Shown one piece after another: positions 1 to 12,465 of a DNA stretch of 64,000 nt (within the stretch, counting starts at the first letter, position 1; each line of letters begins with the position of its first letter). The notes under the pieces were generated by a model, which searched no databases, was not told where the DNA came from, and saw only the letters and a program-made list of their open reading frames with translations. Both the position numbers and the translations under genes were made by a program. Source of the stretch: Callaeas wilsoni (Eukaryota > Chordata > Aves > Passeriformes > Callaeidae); NCBI GenBank assembly GCA_013398955.1, contig VWPU01014912.1, positions 248,001-312,000 of the forward strand, written 5' to 3'.

Positions 1-3000
1 ATTTTTTTTAACATCTCTGGTTACAAGCTGAAGCCAACTTGCTAAATATGGCAGAAACTGTATCAAACTGTCACAGGACCTGAATTCCTTCTTATTTCTG
101 TTTTATTTAGTGATTGGGAAGAAGACGCCCAAGACACTTTACAAGGTGAATCAGACTTGAAGTATTCTTTCAGGCTGCAAAACTAAGATTCCAGCCAGCT
201 ACTTTTTGAGAAGCCCTTTGCACATTTACTTCCCAGAGCTGCAAACGACAAACCAGACCTTTAGACAGGTGGGGTCTAGCTAGAATTACCCTTGCTTTCC
301 ATTAACTTCAGTAGAGATGCATTGACACTGACATGGAATTAGTGTGAAAGATCGTTTGTCTCTTACGGTAGCAGGCAAATGCCAGTCCAGATTCAGGGAT
401 GATACCTGCGTCTTGTCCATTGCTACCATTCAACAGAATTATTGACTCATCTATGCTTCCTATTCCTGTCCCACTTGTCTACTGAGACCTGATGCCTTCT
501 GGGGCAGGGTCTGTGTTACATACATTTAGCTGCAGACTGATGTTGTCTGAAACTACAGCAGCATCAAACTGCTGTGACTGTACTCAAATACAAATACTCA
601 AAACAACAGCAAAATCTCTACACTTGCATAATATCTTTGCTGTGTGGGAAAGGGAATAACCTACAAAAGTGAAAGGCAGGTCTGCTGTGATGCAGTACTA
701 TGGTTTGTAACAGTACAGTTATTTTAGTAGAATATTTATATTCTCAGAAGACATAGTTATACTGCTAAAAAATTCCAGTCTGTGCTGGAGTAGAATCTCT
801 CACAATGCTGCTGCAATCCTGGCTGGTACCTGTGGATTTTACTGCAATGAAAATAATGAATAATAAAAAGTAATAATTGAATGTGAACTGCATACACTGG
901 GCTGTCACGGGTAGGCAACACAAATGACTTGCAGAAATTCTTCCTTCTTTTCTGTATTCTGCTCTTGGTGACAAGCTCTTTGTCAACTTTTCTTTCACCG
1001 TTAGCAATGAAAATGTGCATGTGTGGCAGCCAGTAACTCAAGCTTCCCATGGGGACTGTTAATTCTCTGCTCCTTGGTCCTGTGCTTATTTCCCTAAGTC
1101 ACTTTTCCCCTATGGATGCAGTAACAGAGCAGAAAACGTGCTGGAAAGAGAATGAGAGCAATAATTAACCACAAGGAATGAAGGAATGGGACTGCTTAGA
1201 AAGCGCAAGAAGCGATGGCATGTCAAACAGCAAAACATCACTGCTTAATGGTTTAAACAAGGAATATGACAGCCTTGTTCTTTCCTTTCCAGTGACACAG
1301 GAGTCTCCCTGTCCATAGAAATATCTCTCTGTTAAAGGATAACATTAAACAATCCAATCTTTAATAAGCCACTGGAAACCCAGAGGCACAAGACAGACCC
1401 CCTTTGTTTATCACAGACCTTATATGCTCAGAGGTCTTCAGATGAATGAGGTGCCAGACAGCAGTCTGGGGGGACTGGGGATATTAACTCAACACCCTCC
1501 ATCAGCTTCACAAAACCATCCCTCCACGCACTCAGACCCCACCCTCCCTTTCCCACAGTGGCTGAAGATAATGAGGAAATTATTCCAAAATTATAAAGAG
1601 TCTAAAATAAATTCACTTCTATCTGAAAGTCAGATTTTATGCCATCTAGTTATACTTTATGCCATATATTTGCAGAATCCACATCTGGAGAAAAAAAAAA
1701 ATTCTTAGCTTTTATAAGTTCAACAGCAAAACTCCAAAGGAGTTACTCACTTGCCTAAGTAGGGACTTCTAGTTCTGTTTGAGATCTCCTAGGGTATCCC
1801 ACAGCTTGTTGCCCACCTTTTGGAATACCTTGTGGCATCTCATATAGCAGTGAATGCCTGTGTCAGGTACCTGAGCTGCTCTTCCGTCTATTTTGGGCTA
1901 CAGTTTCACCCCAAGGCTAGTTTGTGATGAGATAGCAGAGTTTGGAGAAAGTTTCCTTTTCTTGCTTGGATCGCATTGGCAATTAATCCTTGGAGAACAA
2001 AACACTGCAGAGGCAGGACGAAAGCATGTGAACAGCATAGAGCTCATTTCCTCTCTGGCTGGCAGCATGAGGAGCAGATAGAGCCTTTAAACAGCAAGTG
2101 TGAGAAGAAAAACTCTTAGGTCTAGATGTCAGGTCTTAAAAATTTTTCTTATTTGTAGGCTGAAAATTCAAAACTGCAACCTGTTAAATAGGGATTTGCC
2201 TAATGCCTCATATAAAGATCACTGAGTTCTGCTCTAATACCAGTTCTACACCTGTGTGACAGTGTTGGCTTCCACATTTGCAGCACTGGGGCACCAGCTC
2301 TACCTAATTCCATCACAAGCATTAGATCAAGCTGCAGAGATGCACTTTCAAGAATTGGGATATTTGAAGAGCCATCCAAATCCTTGATCAAGACAAAACA
2401 ACCCTAAGCTACCTGTTTCATGTTTCTCTTTCAACACCAAACTAATACGTATGGGAAAAAAAATGAGGCTTGTGTGTTTTTCTTGAAGGCTGGGCAGGCA
2501 GATTTTGCTCAGAACTTTTTTCATATCCAGCTCCAAGAGCAGCCACCTGGGAGCCACTTGACTCCCAGGCTTGGTGGAACTCATGGCAACTTCCCAAGCA
2601 CCTCATATGCTTGTTGTAAGAAAACAGAGCCAGTCCTTATCTTTATCTTTAAAAGTGAAGCAACCCAGAGCTCTGTCCCATTAGCTACACAGGACAGATA
2701 AGTTCAAAAGCACTTTGGCAGGAAATGTGTATCTGACACCTTTCCTATATGTGATGCCTTTCCAAATAGGTTCCTAACCTAAACCACAGCCTACGATAGG
2801 ACTTGGTAAAACAAAAGGGGATTTGTGAAGGTATGTGGCAAAAATGGGCTGGCTGATAAGACATGTTATGCCTAGAAAACTCCTTTGACCTTACATCTAG
2901 GTGGATGATTCTGTATATGAAGGTGGGCTCTAAAAAGGTGGTGAAGCCTTATGTAAACAGGTAAGCAAATCCCTGCACAAAGTATGAGCCCTCTCTGGAA

Positions 3001-5473
3001 GTTGTGATGGAGAATCAAATGCATGTGGGCTGGGTGAGAATTCCTCATTTGCACTAGGACAGCAGTGTATAACAGCCTCCTTTGCTCTGCCTCACTCCTC
3101 ACACTTGCAGAATAAAGACTTCCAAAACCTTTAAAGATGCCAGCATGGTGTTTACATCTTGCTACAAGGAGCCGTGAGCAGCAGCATTTTGATCATGAAA
3201 ATCTTCTTCAGAGTGAAATAATCACATGAAGGGGGAGAGAGAAAACAGGCTGACTGTAGATGTGATAGAAAAAGATACTATGATTTTTCTTGAACTTATG
3301 GAGTTAATTTTTGAGAAACTGCAGAACTTCCAAGCCTTTACGAAAACCCCCAGTACAAGATGAGCTTACACATGATAAATTTTCCCAACTTTGTGTTTTC
3401 CCTTTCTTAGAGACCCCTCTCATGATTTTTCAGGCAAACGTAGCTGGGCATTTTTTAGAAGGGGGCATCATGGCCAGGGAAGGGTTACAACAACAGATGC
3501 CCCACATTGGAAGTGCTTCTCTAAGCCTCTGTATGCACACAAACAAGAAATGCTGCTGAGGCTCTCTTCATGTTAAAAAAGATAAAATCAGGTCACTTAA
3601 GACAGAGAGAAAAAAGAATGAGACAAAAACAGAGCTCAGAAGTCACCACTAAAGGAACATCGTGTACATATAAGAGTAACACAAAAGGAAAAGTGAAATT
3701 CCTGCAGACTCCAGTTCTTGCATGAATTCTGTTACTATGAGAATGATGGGGGTTTTTTTCCTGCTTTTCTTTCCCCACCTACAAAATGGGGACAGTACTT
3801 ATATAACCACTTTGCAAAGTGCATAGGAGGATTAGCTGGCTGTCATCTGTCATATGAGCAGACCTATGAAAGTGCGAAGGAGTATTTTTAATAAATACCT
3901 CATTACCTCATTATATTTTTTACTTCAATTCTTACCAGGAAGGTCAATTGCATTTTTTTTTTCTGCCAGCTCCAAAAAATGTGCAAAAATGTCCCTTAAC
4001 CATCTCATCCCTGATGAGCCATCTTTACCTAAAATGACTTGGACACAACATGATGTGCTTCTCTTGGTCAGTCACGTATGCGAGTCACACTGAGCAGCAC
4101 ATTAAACAATAACAGATTGATTTGTATTTTAATAATCTGACCTTGTTTGATCTGGACAGGCAATGGTGTTTTACAACCCATCATGCTGCAAACACAACAG
4201 GCTATGGATCCTTGTTATGCTACTGTGAATATTGAGTGATTCCAGCGAAGGATTCAGAATTCCACCACAGAAACAGAAATCAAAAAATAACCGTAAATAA
4301 TGTGGGGTATTAAAATAACTTGTAAGTGGCTGCAGCCTTACTCTTCAGGCTTTAACCTGCACAAGCTTGTGAGATTTTGTGCTTTTTGCAACTAAGGACT
4401 GGGGCAAATTTCTTTTCCATCATACCCAAAGCCTACTTCATTTGTTCTAATCAAGTTGACCTGGATTCACTTGGCTTCCTCCAAGCAAAATTCACTGTAC
4501 TGCTCAAGAAAAAACAAAGCCCTCAAAATATCTGCCAGATGTAGTGACCCTCAGTTAAAAAAAAAAAAAATTCATCAGCATATTATTTTATTTCTTTAGT
4601 TGATTTGCTTTTGTCTCCTAAAAGCCTCTGGGACACAAAGCCAGCACTAACTTTCCTCTCCATCACAATGCTCAGTGATAACATTAGCTTGACCCACTTG
4701 AGCACTGCAATGAGTTATGGTAATAAATGACTGAAGGCAAATTGACTCTCCTGATTCTTCACAATGCAAGTCTCAATGCACATGAGAAGACTTTATTTTT
4801 TATCATTATGAGGGCTTACCACTTACCAAGGAGTGCTTTCTAGGGAGAGGGAAGCTGCCATATGACCCACGTAAACATGGTAAATAGTAATTTAGACTGT
4901 TTATTTTGCACATTAAACAAAAAGAATAACTGTAATAGGGCTGGAATAACAATGGAGGCTACTTGACACTTTTTCTGTCTTTGGCAAACTCACAGTGCAG
5001 AAGGCAAGTCTGATGGACATGACACTTGGGCTATGTTGCAGAAGTCCAAAATGACAGTCTCAGAAGGCAGCCAGGAAAATGGAAAAGCATTCAGTCTGAC
5101 CCTTCTCCTGTTTTTCCCACGGAATTTTCCTAATGGTGGCTCAACTGCTTTCACAAGAAGTTACAGCACAACTTCCATTTCTATTTTGTCATGTCATCTC
5201 CATAGCAGAACAGACTGCAGCCCCTGTCAGACTTTGCTCATACCAGAATGCAGTTCTCTGCCCTCTTTGCTTCCTTAGGTCCTTAAGTCACTACTCTAGA
5301 TGACTGGATCCACCTCTATTCTTGAAGTGGCTGAAAGCTTTCTTCAAATTTCTGTTATTCCTGAGTGGAAGCCTCACTCACCTTCCTTCATCAGGCTATG
5401 ACAAATGATCTTCCTCCTTCTCTTGAGTATGAGAGATACAGAAGCAGAAGTAACAGTTTGCTTCCATACCCTT
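1..5473. other. Non-coding stretch, no gene seen
   Basis: No frame here exceeds about 97 codons and none resembles a known protein. I see an 11-A run at 1691-1701, a 15-A run at 4557-4571, a MIR-like relic near 3755-3840 and a short piece near 290-355 that resembles an old amniote repeat motif (CCATTGACTTCAATGG-type). The block at about 1760-1930 has a different, less AT-rich texture and may be a decayed interspersed repeat, but I cannot name it. Confidence 0.7.
3755..3840 (+). repeat. MIR-type SINE relic (3' half)
   Basis: The stretch reads CCCCACCTACAAAATGGGG followed by an ACAGTACTTA-like segment and a TTTGCAAAGTGC segment. This follows the order of the MIR body: CCCCATCTGTAAAATGGGG, AATAATAGTACCTACCTC, then TGTAAAGCGCTT. 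The tRNA-derived head is not visible. The match is short and diverged, so the family is likely but the edges are approximate. Confidence 0.45.
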
Positions 5474-5948
5474 GTGAACCATCTAGTTTCCAGCCCCCTG
5501 ACATGGGCAGGGACACCTTCCACTAGACCTGGTTGCTCAGGGACTCATCCAACCTGCCCAGGGATGGGGCAGCCACAACTTCTTTGGGCAACCTGTGCCA
5601 GTGCTTCGTCACCCTCACAGGAAAAAGTTATTTCCCAATATCTAATCTAAAAGTGCCATTACTCCTTGTCCTGTCATTCTATGTCCTTGTCAATAGTCTC
5701 TCTCCAGCTCTCTTGCAGACCTTTTAGGCACTAGAAGGTGCTCTAAAGTCTTCCTGGAGCCTTCTCTTCTCCAAGCTGAACAACCCCAGCTCTCTCTGCC
5801 TGTTTCCGTAGCAGAGGTGCTTCAGTCCTCTGAGCATTTTCACAGCCTCCTCTGGACCTGGCCCAACAGGTCCATCTCTGTCTTATACTGGGGACCCCGG
5901 AACTCAATGCAGTACTCCAGGTGGGGAGCTTGGGCATTAACCAGAGCT
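5474..5948 (-). mobile_element. CR1 LINE, 3' fragment, antisense
   Basis: Read on the plus strand, this is the reverse complement of the avian CR1 3' region. It contains GGGCAGGGACACCTTCCACT at about 5506, then GGGGCAGCCACAACTTCTTTGGGCAACCTGTGCCAGTGC, TATCTAATCTAAA near 5639, CTGGAGCCTTCTCTTCTCCA near 5755 and CAGTACTCCAGGTGGGG near 5911. The very 3' tip with the 8-bp terminal units is missing, so the low-coordinate end is truncated at about the CCATCTAGTTTCCA segment. The high-coordinate end is the usual CR1 5' truncation inside ORF2. About 475 bp remain of a full element of roughly 4.5 kb. Reading frames are broken and no protein is expected. Confidence 0.93.
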
Positions 5949-7989
5949 AGCCTTGTCATCAAGTCTTATTAGGCTTGGATGGAAATGGTTGCAAATATGC
6001 TGCTTTGAGGAAATGAAGACACAGTCAGATGGATCCATCTGTTCCTCCTGAAGACTAGAGGTATTTGTCTGATATGAGACGCAAAGAAAAACGGCGCACA
6101 ACAGAAGTGGCTTTGGACTAATTTTAAGGACACTTTCTCATTCAGTCATAAAACATTCTGACCATTTGCTTCAAGGATGGTTAGAGCTGGTTGTGTCTTC
6201 CAGGGCTAAGAAAGGGATGGTCCCCATCCACTGCTTACTTGTAACTGGAAGGTTCACTTCATGCAGGCATTTCGTTAGGCAAAACGGAGGGAAAGGAAGA
6301 CCATCACATTGATTAAATTCATTAAACAATCCATTGCTAGTAAGCTTAATTGCTAATGATTACGTTTTTTCCCCACATCAGAAGTCAGTTTGTGCCAACA
6401 GAGCATTATAATGAGAACAGGAAAGCTACGTTTCCCAGATCAAGGTTTTGCATACCAGGCTGGTAGAAGGGGAAGATACCTTCATGGGTTGGGAACTCTA
6501 TCAAGCAGGATGGGATTGCTCTATAAATTACATACTGGACATGAGTTACAGTATTCTTCACCACTAGAGACTCATTAATTAGACATTTAAGAGCAGGCAC
6601 ATAAATAAAACACCTCCAGATTGTAGATAGATTACATGCATGCATTTAGTTCTGTTATGGATACACTTTCTTTACAATTCATGCTACATGGCCACTGATA
6701 AGATTTTAAAATTTAATACCCCAGGCCGGCAAGTCCAGAAAGTACTTCCCAAATAATCTACTGCCCATACTGATCTGAGTTAAGGTCAGCCTATAAATGG
6801 TGCACGAGGCAATTGACTTGGATTGCCACTGTTTGTGGTTTTTTGTGTTTTCTTGCCATTCTTCCAAGGTGATATAAAACGATAACCACATTCCAGAAAA
6901 AAAAAAAAAAAAGACAAGAAGATTCAAGAATATTCTTAACTTGATACTTAGTTGAGGAACAAGAGTAATTCTTCTAATGGATTAAAAGAACACCATTAAG
7001 CACTTTAGGAACACAGTTTTGTGAAACACTTAGCAGCAGGACAGTGAATACTATGGAAAAGGCCTGGTTAATGTTTTCTGTGAGTCAAAACCACCCACTG
7101 TCTCAAAATTAACTCAATGTTTTAATGTATACGTGATAGATGAAATATTCAGTTTCTCCAATGAAGCAATTTTCAGTTCTTCAGCAGATCACAAATCATT
7201 TCTCTTTATAAATTTTTGTAGATTTGCCAAGTCTTTACAACTTGGTCCATTTTCTTCAAAAGTTCAGTTTCCGTTGTGATCCTTAACTTTATAACTGTTA
7301 AACAAAAAAGCAGCAACCAAATTTGATGGTATATGGTCACCAGGTCTATAAATTGGTTATTCTTTATAAACAAAATGATTTCAAGCTTTTCTTGCAAAGA
7401 AAGTCTTAGATTATAAATTTGCTTTAGGTTGTTTTATTATTTTTCAAAAAAAGTTTTAAAACTCTAAAAAAAATGAGGCATTTTAATTGATCTGAAGTAC
7501 CTGCATCTGTTTTAGTTTTTTTCCCTTGAGCAGTTGTTTGTATGTCTGCTTTAACTCTGCTTGACACAATATTTCTGCCCTCTATTTTTTGGAATCTTAG
7601 GTGAATCCCAATCTTATTTCACAGCTGCACTGCTTCATTCCTACTTGCTTCAGGCTGAGGGGAGCATGCCTGAACAGAGCCTGAGCTCTCCCTCAACACT
7701 TCTTGGTATGTACATGTGGAACATGAGATGTGGATTATTACCAAATAACACAGCTTTAGCTGTGGGGAAGAGCCAGGCGTGGAGGAAATTGTGACTCAGA
7801 GAGGAACACTTTGTACCACTTCTTGGCTTCTTCAGGACTGCTGTAACTGACTCATGGTGTGCAGCCCTTGCTGAAGGCTGTGCACTAAACTGAGTGATGC
7901 TTTCACACTTGGTGAATGTCAGTACAATTCCACTGAATCAGGGAGTCAGTGGGGGATGATGACTTGCACCTGGCTTTTCCCCCCATACT
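5949..7989. other. Non-coding stretch, no gene seen
   Basis: Unique-looking AT-rich sequence. There is a 16-A run at 6897-6912. I looked upstream of it for a processed pseudogene and found no recognisable coding match. T-rich and A-rich patches occur around 7400-7475. No repeat family was recognised. Confidence 0.65.
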
Positions 7990-8541
7990 CATCACTGGTG
8001 AGGCTGCACCTTGAATCCTGTGTTGTTTTGGGTCCCTCACTACAAGAAAGACATTGAGGTGCTGGAGCGAGTCCAGAGAAGGACAACAGAGCTGATGAAA
8101 ATTCCGGAGCACAAGTCTGCTAAGAAGCAGCTGAAGGAGCTGGGGGTGTTTAGCCTGGAGAAAAGGATGCTCAGGGAGACCTTCTCACTCAAGAGTTGTT
8201 GCAGTATTAAGTGCAAGTACCTGAAAGGAGGTTTTAGACAGGTGGAGGTTGGTCTCTCCTGCCAGACAACAAGTTATAGGACAAGAGGAAATGGCCTCCA
8301 GTTGTGCCAGGGGAAGTTTAGATCAGTTATCAGGCAAAATATTTTGACTGAAAGTGTTGTAAAGCACTGGAACAGGCTGCCCAGGGCAGTGGTAGAGTCA
8401 CCATCCCTGGAGGTAATTTAAAGACATGTAAATGTGGCACTTGGGGACATGGTTTAGCGGTGGACTTGGCAGTGCAATGTTAATGGATGGACTTGATGAT
8501 CTTAAAGGTCTTTTCCAATCTAAACAATTCCATGATTCTAA
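7990..8541 (+). mobile_element. CR1 LINE, 5'-truncated, sense, with 3' end
   Basis: This copy starts inside the last part of ORF2 (CTGGTGAGGCTGCACCTTGA near 7997) and runs to the CR1 3' terminus (TTGATGATCTTAAAGG near 8494, CCAATCTAAACAATTCC and ATGATTCTA ending at 8541). Its coding part reads HYKKDIEVLERVQRR and SVVKHWNRLPRAVVESPSLE, typical of the CR1 ORF2 C-terminus. The 3' UTR wording (GACTTGATGATCTTAAAGGT, CCAATCTAAAC) differs from the CCAACCCAAACC-type tips of the copies at 30.3 and 51.4 kb, so it belongs to a different CR1 subfamily. CR1 moves by target-primed reverse transcription, and this 5'-truncated copy is inactive. I see no clear target-site duplication. Confidence 0.95.
8011..8457 (+). 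pseudogene. CR1 ORF2 C-terminal remnant
   Basis: The end of the CR1 ORF2 polyprotein, downstream of the reverse transcriptase core. The frame is open from 8011 to a TAA at 8419-8421. Beyond that stop the same frame runs on for 11 codons (RHVNVALGDMV) to TAG at 8455-8457, which fits the natural ORF2 stop. The TAA therefore looks like a substitution in an EVFK-like segment. Upstream, the conserved LVRPHLE-type segment lies in another frame, which points to a one-base deletion near 8020-8030. The fragment has no ATG of its own and lacks endonuclease and RT domains. It is a relic with two visible lesions and not a gene. Confidence 0.85.
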
Positions 8542-9904
8542 GATGGAGCATGGCCCAGACTCTCCCTATGCAGGTGAATGCAAGTCTTGACCCAGGTATC
8601 ACAGGACACACCAACCCTCTTACACTACCAGGGCCAGAGGCTGAGCTCCAGCTGACTCCCCAGTTGCTAACATTGTCTGGCGGTTGGTGTTCCATAGTTT
8701 TGGTTTTGGCCACTCCTGCTGGAACTCACCAAAACAAATCAGCTCTTGAGAAGGTAGGAATGAGGATGTGGTCTTCTTGGTTTTGTCCTTTAGGCTATAG
8801 ATACTTGTCCTTGAGGTGATAATTAAGTCTCTAGAAGTTTTTTTCTCTGTGGTTTTCTTTTTGGTTTTTGTGGGTTTTTTTTTGTTTGTTTGCTTGGTTT
8901 TTTTTTTAAACAGCATAAACACAGCTGTAGAGATCCCAAACAAGCCATCTACTTCCAAGGGAAATTTCCCTGAGCATGCAATTCTCAGTTTCTTCCTTTT
9001 TTGTGGTCATATTTATATATTTATTTTTTCTTTACCTTTTTAAAAATGTATATCCTATGGAAGCTGTGCCACTGACCTACTTTTTAAAATGCATTTTAGA
9101 AATCCCTAATTCTTCAGATGTTTTAATAACAGCATTTATACTGCAAAGGGTAGTCCAAGAAGATACCAGATCAGAGCAAGCATTTACCATAGTGTGTGTG
9201 TAAAATGAAAAACCAAACCAAAACCACACAAATGATATTTATAAAAAATAGATTTTGTCAGGCTTGTGAATAATGCAAACAGTGAGCTGAATTGTGTCAA
9301 AATATAAACCAAGCAATTCTTTTTAGCGATGCAAATCTTCTGTAGCCAGTCTGAAGCCTCAGTCACAAAGGTTTTTCTGCAATATTAAAGAGTAGACCTT
9401 CCTTTCACTGCAGAGTGATAAAGAGGCACTAAGCCCTGCTCTGTTGTTAGTCACAAGTCATTTTAATGTGGGTCTGTAACGCTGTGAAAGGTGACCTGCA
9501 AAAGACAAGTGGCAGGCTATAATTCAGTGCCTTGGAAGGTAACACCAGGATCTACTGGGTGATCATTGACTTTCCTGTTACACACTTATCATCTGTAACA
9601 CTTTTAGACCCTCAGTGGGTCCTTGCTAGCAGTGTCTGTGTTAATACCTGCAACGGGGATGGAGCAGTAAACTGTTCAGAGCATGGGAATGATTCTCCCA
9701 GTCTGTCTGAAAGCAGCAGCAAAAACACTGCTGTGAACCCAGCTCCAATTGCCAGTCACAGGCCACTAATTAATATTTTTTTATATGATACAAACTCTAC
9801 CTGGCCTCAAAATTGACTGGGATCCTGTTGTAGAAGCACAGGGTAAGATTACCACTATCCTAAAGAATTTATAACCTGACCAGCAAAGGGCTGGAAGAGT
9901 ATTT
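8542..9904. other. Non-coding stretch, no gene seen
   Basis: Contains a T/G-rich low-complexity tract at about 8838-8912 (runs of T broken by GG and GTTTG) and an A-rich CCAAACCAAAACC patch near 9210. No frame is convincing and no interspersed repeat was recognised. Confidence 0.65.
8838..8912. repeat. T/G-rich low-complexity tract
   Basis: Long T runs alternate with GG and GTTTG over about 75 bp. This is simple low-complexity DNA with no repeat unit of fixed length. It makes spurious hydrophobic frames on the plus strand and lysine-rich frames on the minus strand. Confidence 0.85.
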
Positions 9905-10025
9905 GGGAAACACCATGGCATTTGTGCCCTGTTCTCAAACACCTCCTTAAGTGCTGACACGTGGCTACTGTCAGAGACAGACAGGAGACGAGGTGGACCT
10001 TTGATGTGCCTGATGCGAGCTTAAG
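9905..10025 (+). repeat. Possible ancient amniote LINE/SINE 3' relic
   Basis: The segment near 9962-10005 reads GGCTACTGTCAGAGACAG and then GGTGGACCTTTGATGTG. It resembles a motif common in reptile and bird repeats, in which TGTCAGAGACAGG is followed by TGGACCTTTGGTCTGA. I remember it as the tail of an old amniote LINE family (L3/CR1-like) but cannot name the family with certainty. The match covers some 45 bases and the edges are guesses. Confidence 0.4.
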
Positions 10026-12349
10026 GGCAGCAAGAGAAAATCCATGCACTAAGGCCTCAAATGATTTAGCTAGAGCCAGGTCAAGAGCCAAGCAGAGCAG
10101 AGAGCCCAGGGGTTGCAACCCCAGAACTGCTACAGCTCATCCAGACAGGTCTCTTCCTCCTCCTCCTCTGCCCGTCTCTGCAGACCCTCTGAGAGTCTCC
10201 TAAGACTTGTGTGTGCTTTCTTTAAGAAGGAATTTCTTCCAGACTGAGGCAGGAGTAGTGACAAAGACAGTGCCTGGGCTGCTGGCACTGCTGCTCCTCC
10301 ACATTTGACATTTCAGGGAGGCAGGACTAGCTGCAGAAGCCAGCTTGGTTAGCAGGGATAATGAGGCGAACAGCGTGTACCTGCTCAGAGCAAGCAGGGA
10401 TGTGTTCACAGATGTATTCCTGTTACATCCTGCTTGTGGAGTTTGATATTCACCTTGGTGGGATGAGACAGCCTTTAAGACAGCACTGCTGATAGCAGCA
10501 CAGTCTGCTGGCTGCTCCTCGATACATGCAGAGGTTTAAGCAAGGAAGGAGAAGCACCCGAGTAGGCTGAGAAGACAAAATACAGCTGGGAATTTCTATA
10601 CTGCTCCCTTCTAGCTTGGAGAAAAGTACCACCAGTGGAGAAACATGAGCCAGTAGCATTACTCAGTTTAAGAAATGCAAGAACAGACGAAGCCTTGGCT
10701 TTATGCTCTGTTGCTGCCTTGATGAAAGATGTCCCACCTGTGATTCCTCATTTGCACTGTAATCCTCACCTGCCTTAGTGTGTATGTTTTGGATACAGAC
10801 TTTAAAGTTGTGATGGTATCAGGTTTTCAATAGAGCTTCCCCAGCCATACCTCACAGGAAACTTGTCTCTGGTATATTTTGTAAATTCGATACACGATCT
10901 CTTCCTAAGGCAACTAGATGTGCTTTCTTTTGGAGGGCAGAAAGAGAAAGAGCAAAGAAAAGAACAGGGAAGATTTAGCAAAATCTACATTCAAAAATTC
11001 TAAATTGCAGTAGATATATGGACCCATTTCTTTTCCTCATTCCTCTTTGGTTGCTTTGACTAAATAATGAACTAAGACTGACTCTTATCTGGTAACTCAT
11101 TTGAGATGTTGAATATGTGATAAATCCCACAGCAGTAAGTTTTGTTATACTAATTTGCTATTACTAAGCTGAATTTCACCAAAGCAAGCTTGTGGCTTTA
11201 AAAAAAGTCTTCAGCCAGGCTCAGTGCTGAACTAGACCATGAAATTTTAAATAACAGTCATATCTTCTGTAAAACAGTGAAAATATGTCTGCAAAATACG
11301 CATGAATGTAAAAATTCATTATTGGAAGACAGATGAACTTCAGCATCAGAATGTAGTTTAGAAGGACTGCACAGGAATGCCTGTATGTAAAGGAGAAAAG
11401 AAATTGATAAGTATCTAGAAAAGGGCTGTGATCTTTTATTTAACTCCATCATGTCTGTTTTCTTCATGTTGGGTACTCCTAAATGGTTGTGAAGAATTGC
11501 AGCTATCTGAAATCCTGATACCAAACTGAAAAATATCCTGTCACCTTGAATGCAATAATCAATACCGAGCCCCTTTACCATGCAGTAGCAGCCTTCAAGG
11601 TCAGTCTTCCACTGGCAATGTGGAGCCAGCATGCATGGTGCAGCACACGTCTTTTATTTCTTTTTCCTCATGTATCTGGAGTAAAATATGTATGAGCTAT
11701 AGCCTAGTGATTTCCTTTTTTTCAATCAAATCAGGTACCACAGTCCTGAAACTCAACCCCTTTATCCCTTGATCTCTTCGGCCTTGAAAATGACCTGTCG
11801 CCCTTTATCTGTTTCTTAGTCTCTTTTTTTTTAAAGTCAAGAATTTCCCCATTCAAACACAGCATTTAGTAGCATTTCTCCCAGAACTCTTCAAGTTTTC
11901 TAAGAACTCAGGTTCAATCCCTCAGCTGGAATGCTTATTTCTGACTCCTGAAGACTTCTGACTTCTGCAGTTCAAAATTAGGAGGATAAATTTTTACCTG
12001 CAGAACTCAAAGTAGAGCCAGGTTTGTATTATCTACCGTATATACCTATTTCCATCTCTTTAAGCATCGATGTTTTTTTGTATTGATAAATGACAAACTA
12101 AGTCAGGGTTTCTGAAGATAGGTTCCTCAATAAATCATTAAGAAGAGGAGTTACTAAAACTAATTTGGACTTTCTTATGAGAGCTAGAGCTTGCTGTGAA
12201 AAAACAAGACAACTGATAGGCTTTCAGATATTTTTTGTCCTGTTCACTTGTAGTCCAAAAAATTATTCACAGGAAGCTTAAATGACATTACAGCATGCAA
12301 CTTGTTAAACCAATATCTGTTCAACCAAAATGTATTTCATGGTAGGGTT
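10026..12349. other. Non-coding stretch, no gene seen
   Basis: The first 400 bp (to about 10430) are more GC-rich than the surroundings, with several pyrimidine-rich patches such as TCTTCCTCCTCCTCCTCTGC near 10151. The longest frame is an antisense one of 124 codons at 11258-11632 with no recognisable domain, so I treat it as chance. No repeat was recognised. Confidence 0.6.
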
Positions 12350-12465
12350 GGTTGTTGCGGATTATTTTTGGTTTTGATTTTTGCTTTTTGTTTCTTTTTT
12401 TTGTTTGGTTTGGGGTTTTTCAGATTTTTTTTAGGTTTCTTTTAATTTTTTTTTTTCTCCTTAAG
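12350..12465. repeat. T-rich low-complexity tract
   Basis: About 115 bp made of T runs broken by GG, GTTTGG and single C or A bases, ending in a pyrimidine run before AAGAGTAAAATG. No fixed repeat unit. It may be the decayed tail of a retroelement, but no body is recognisable on either side. Confidence 0.85.

Noticed and set aside
6700..6927. Possible processed pseudogene ending in a 16-A run
   Set aside because: No polyadenylation signal at a proper distance and no coding match upstream of the run.
11258..11632. 124-codon minus-strand frame
   Set aside because: Looks protein-like in places but matches nothing I know and has no exon context.
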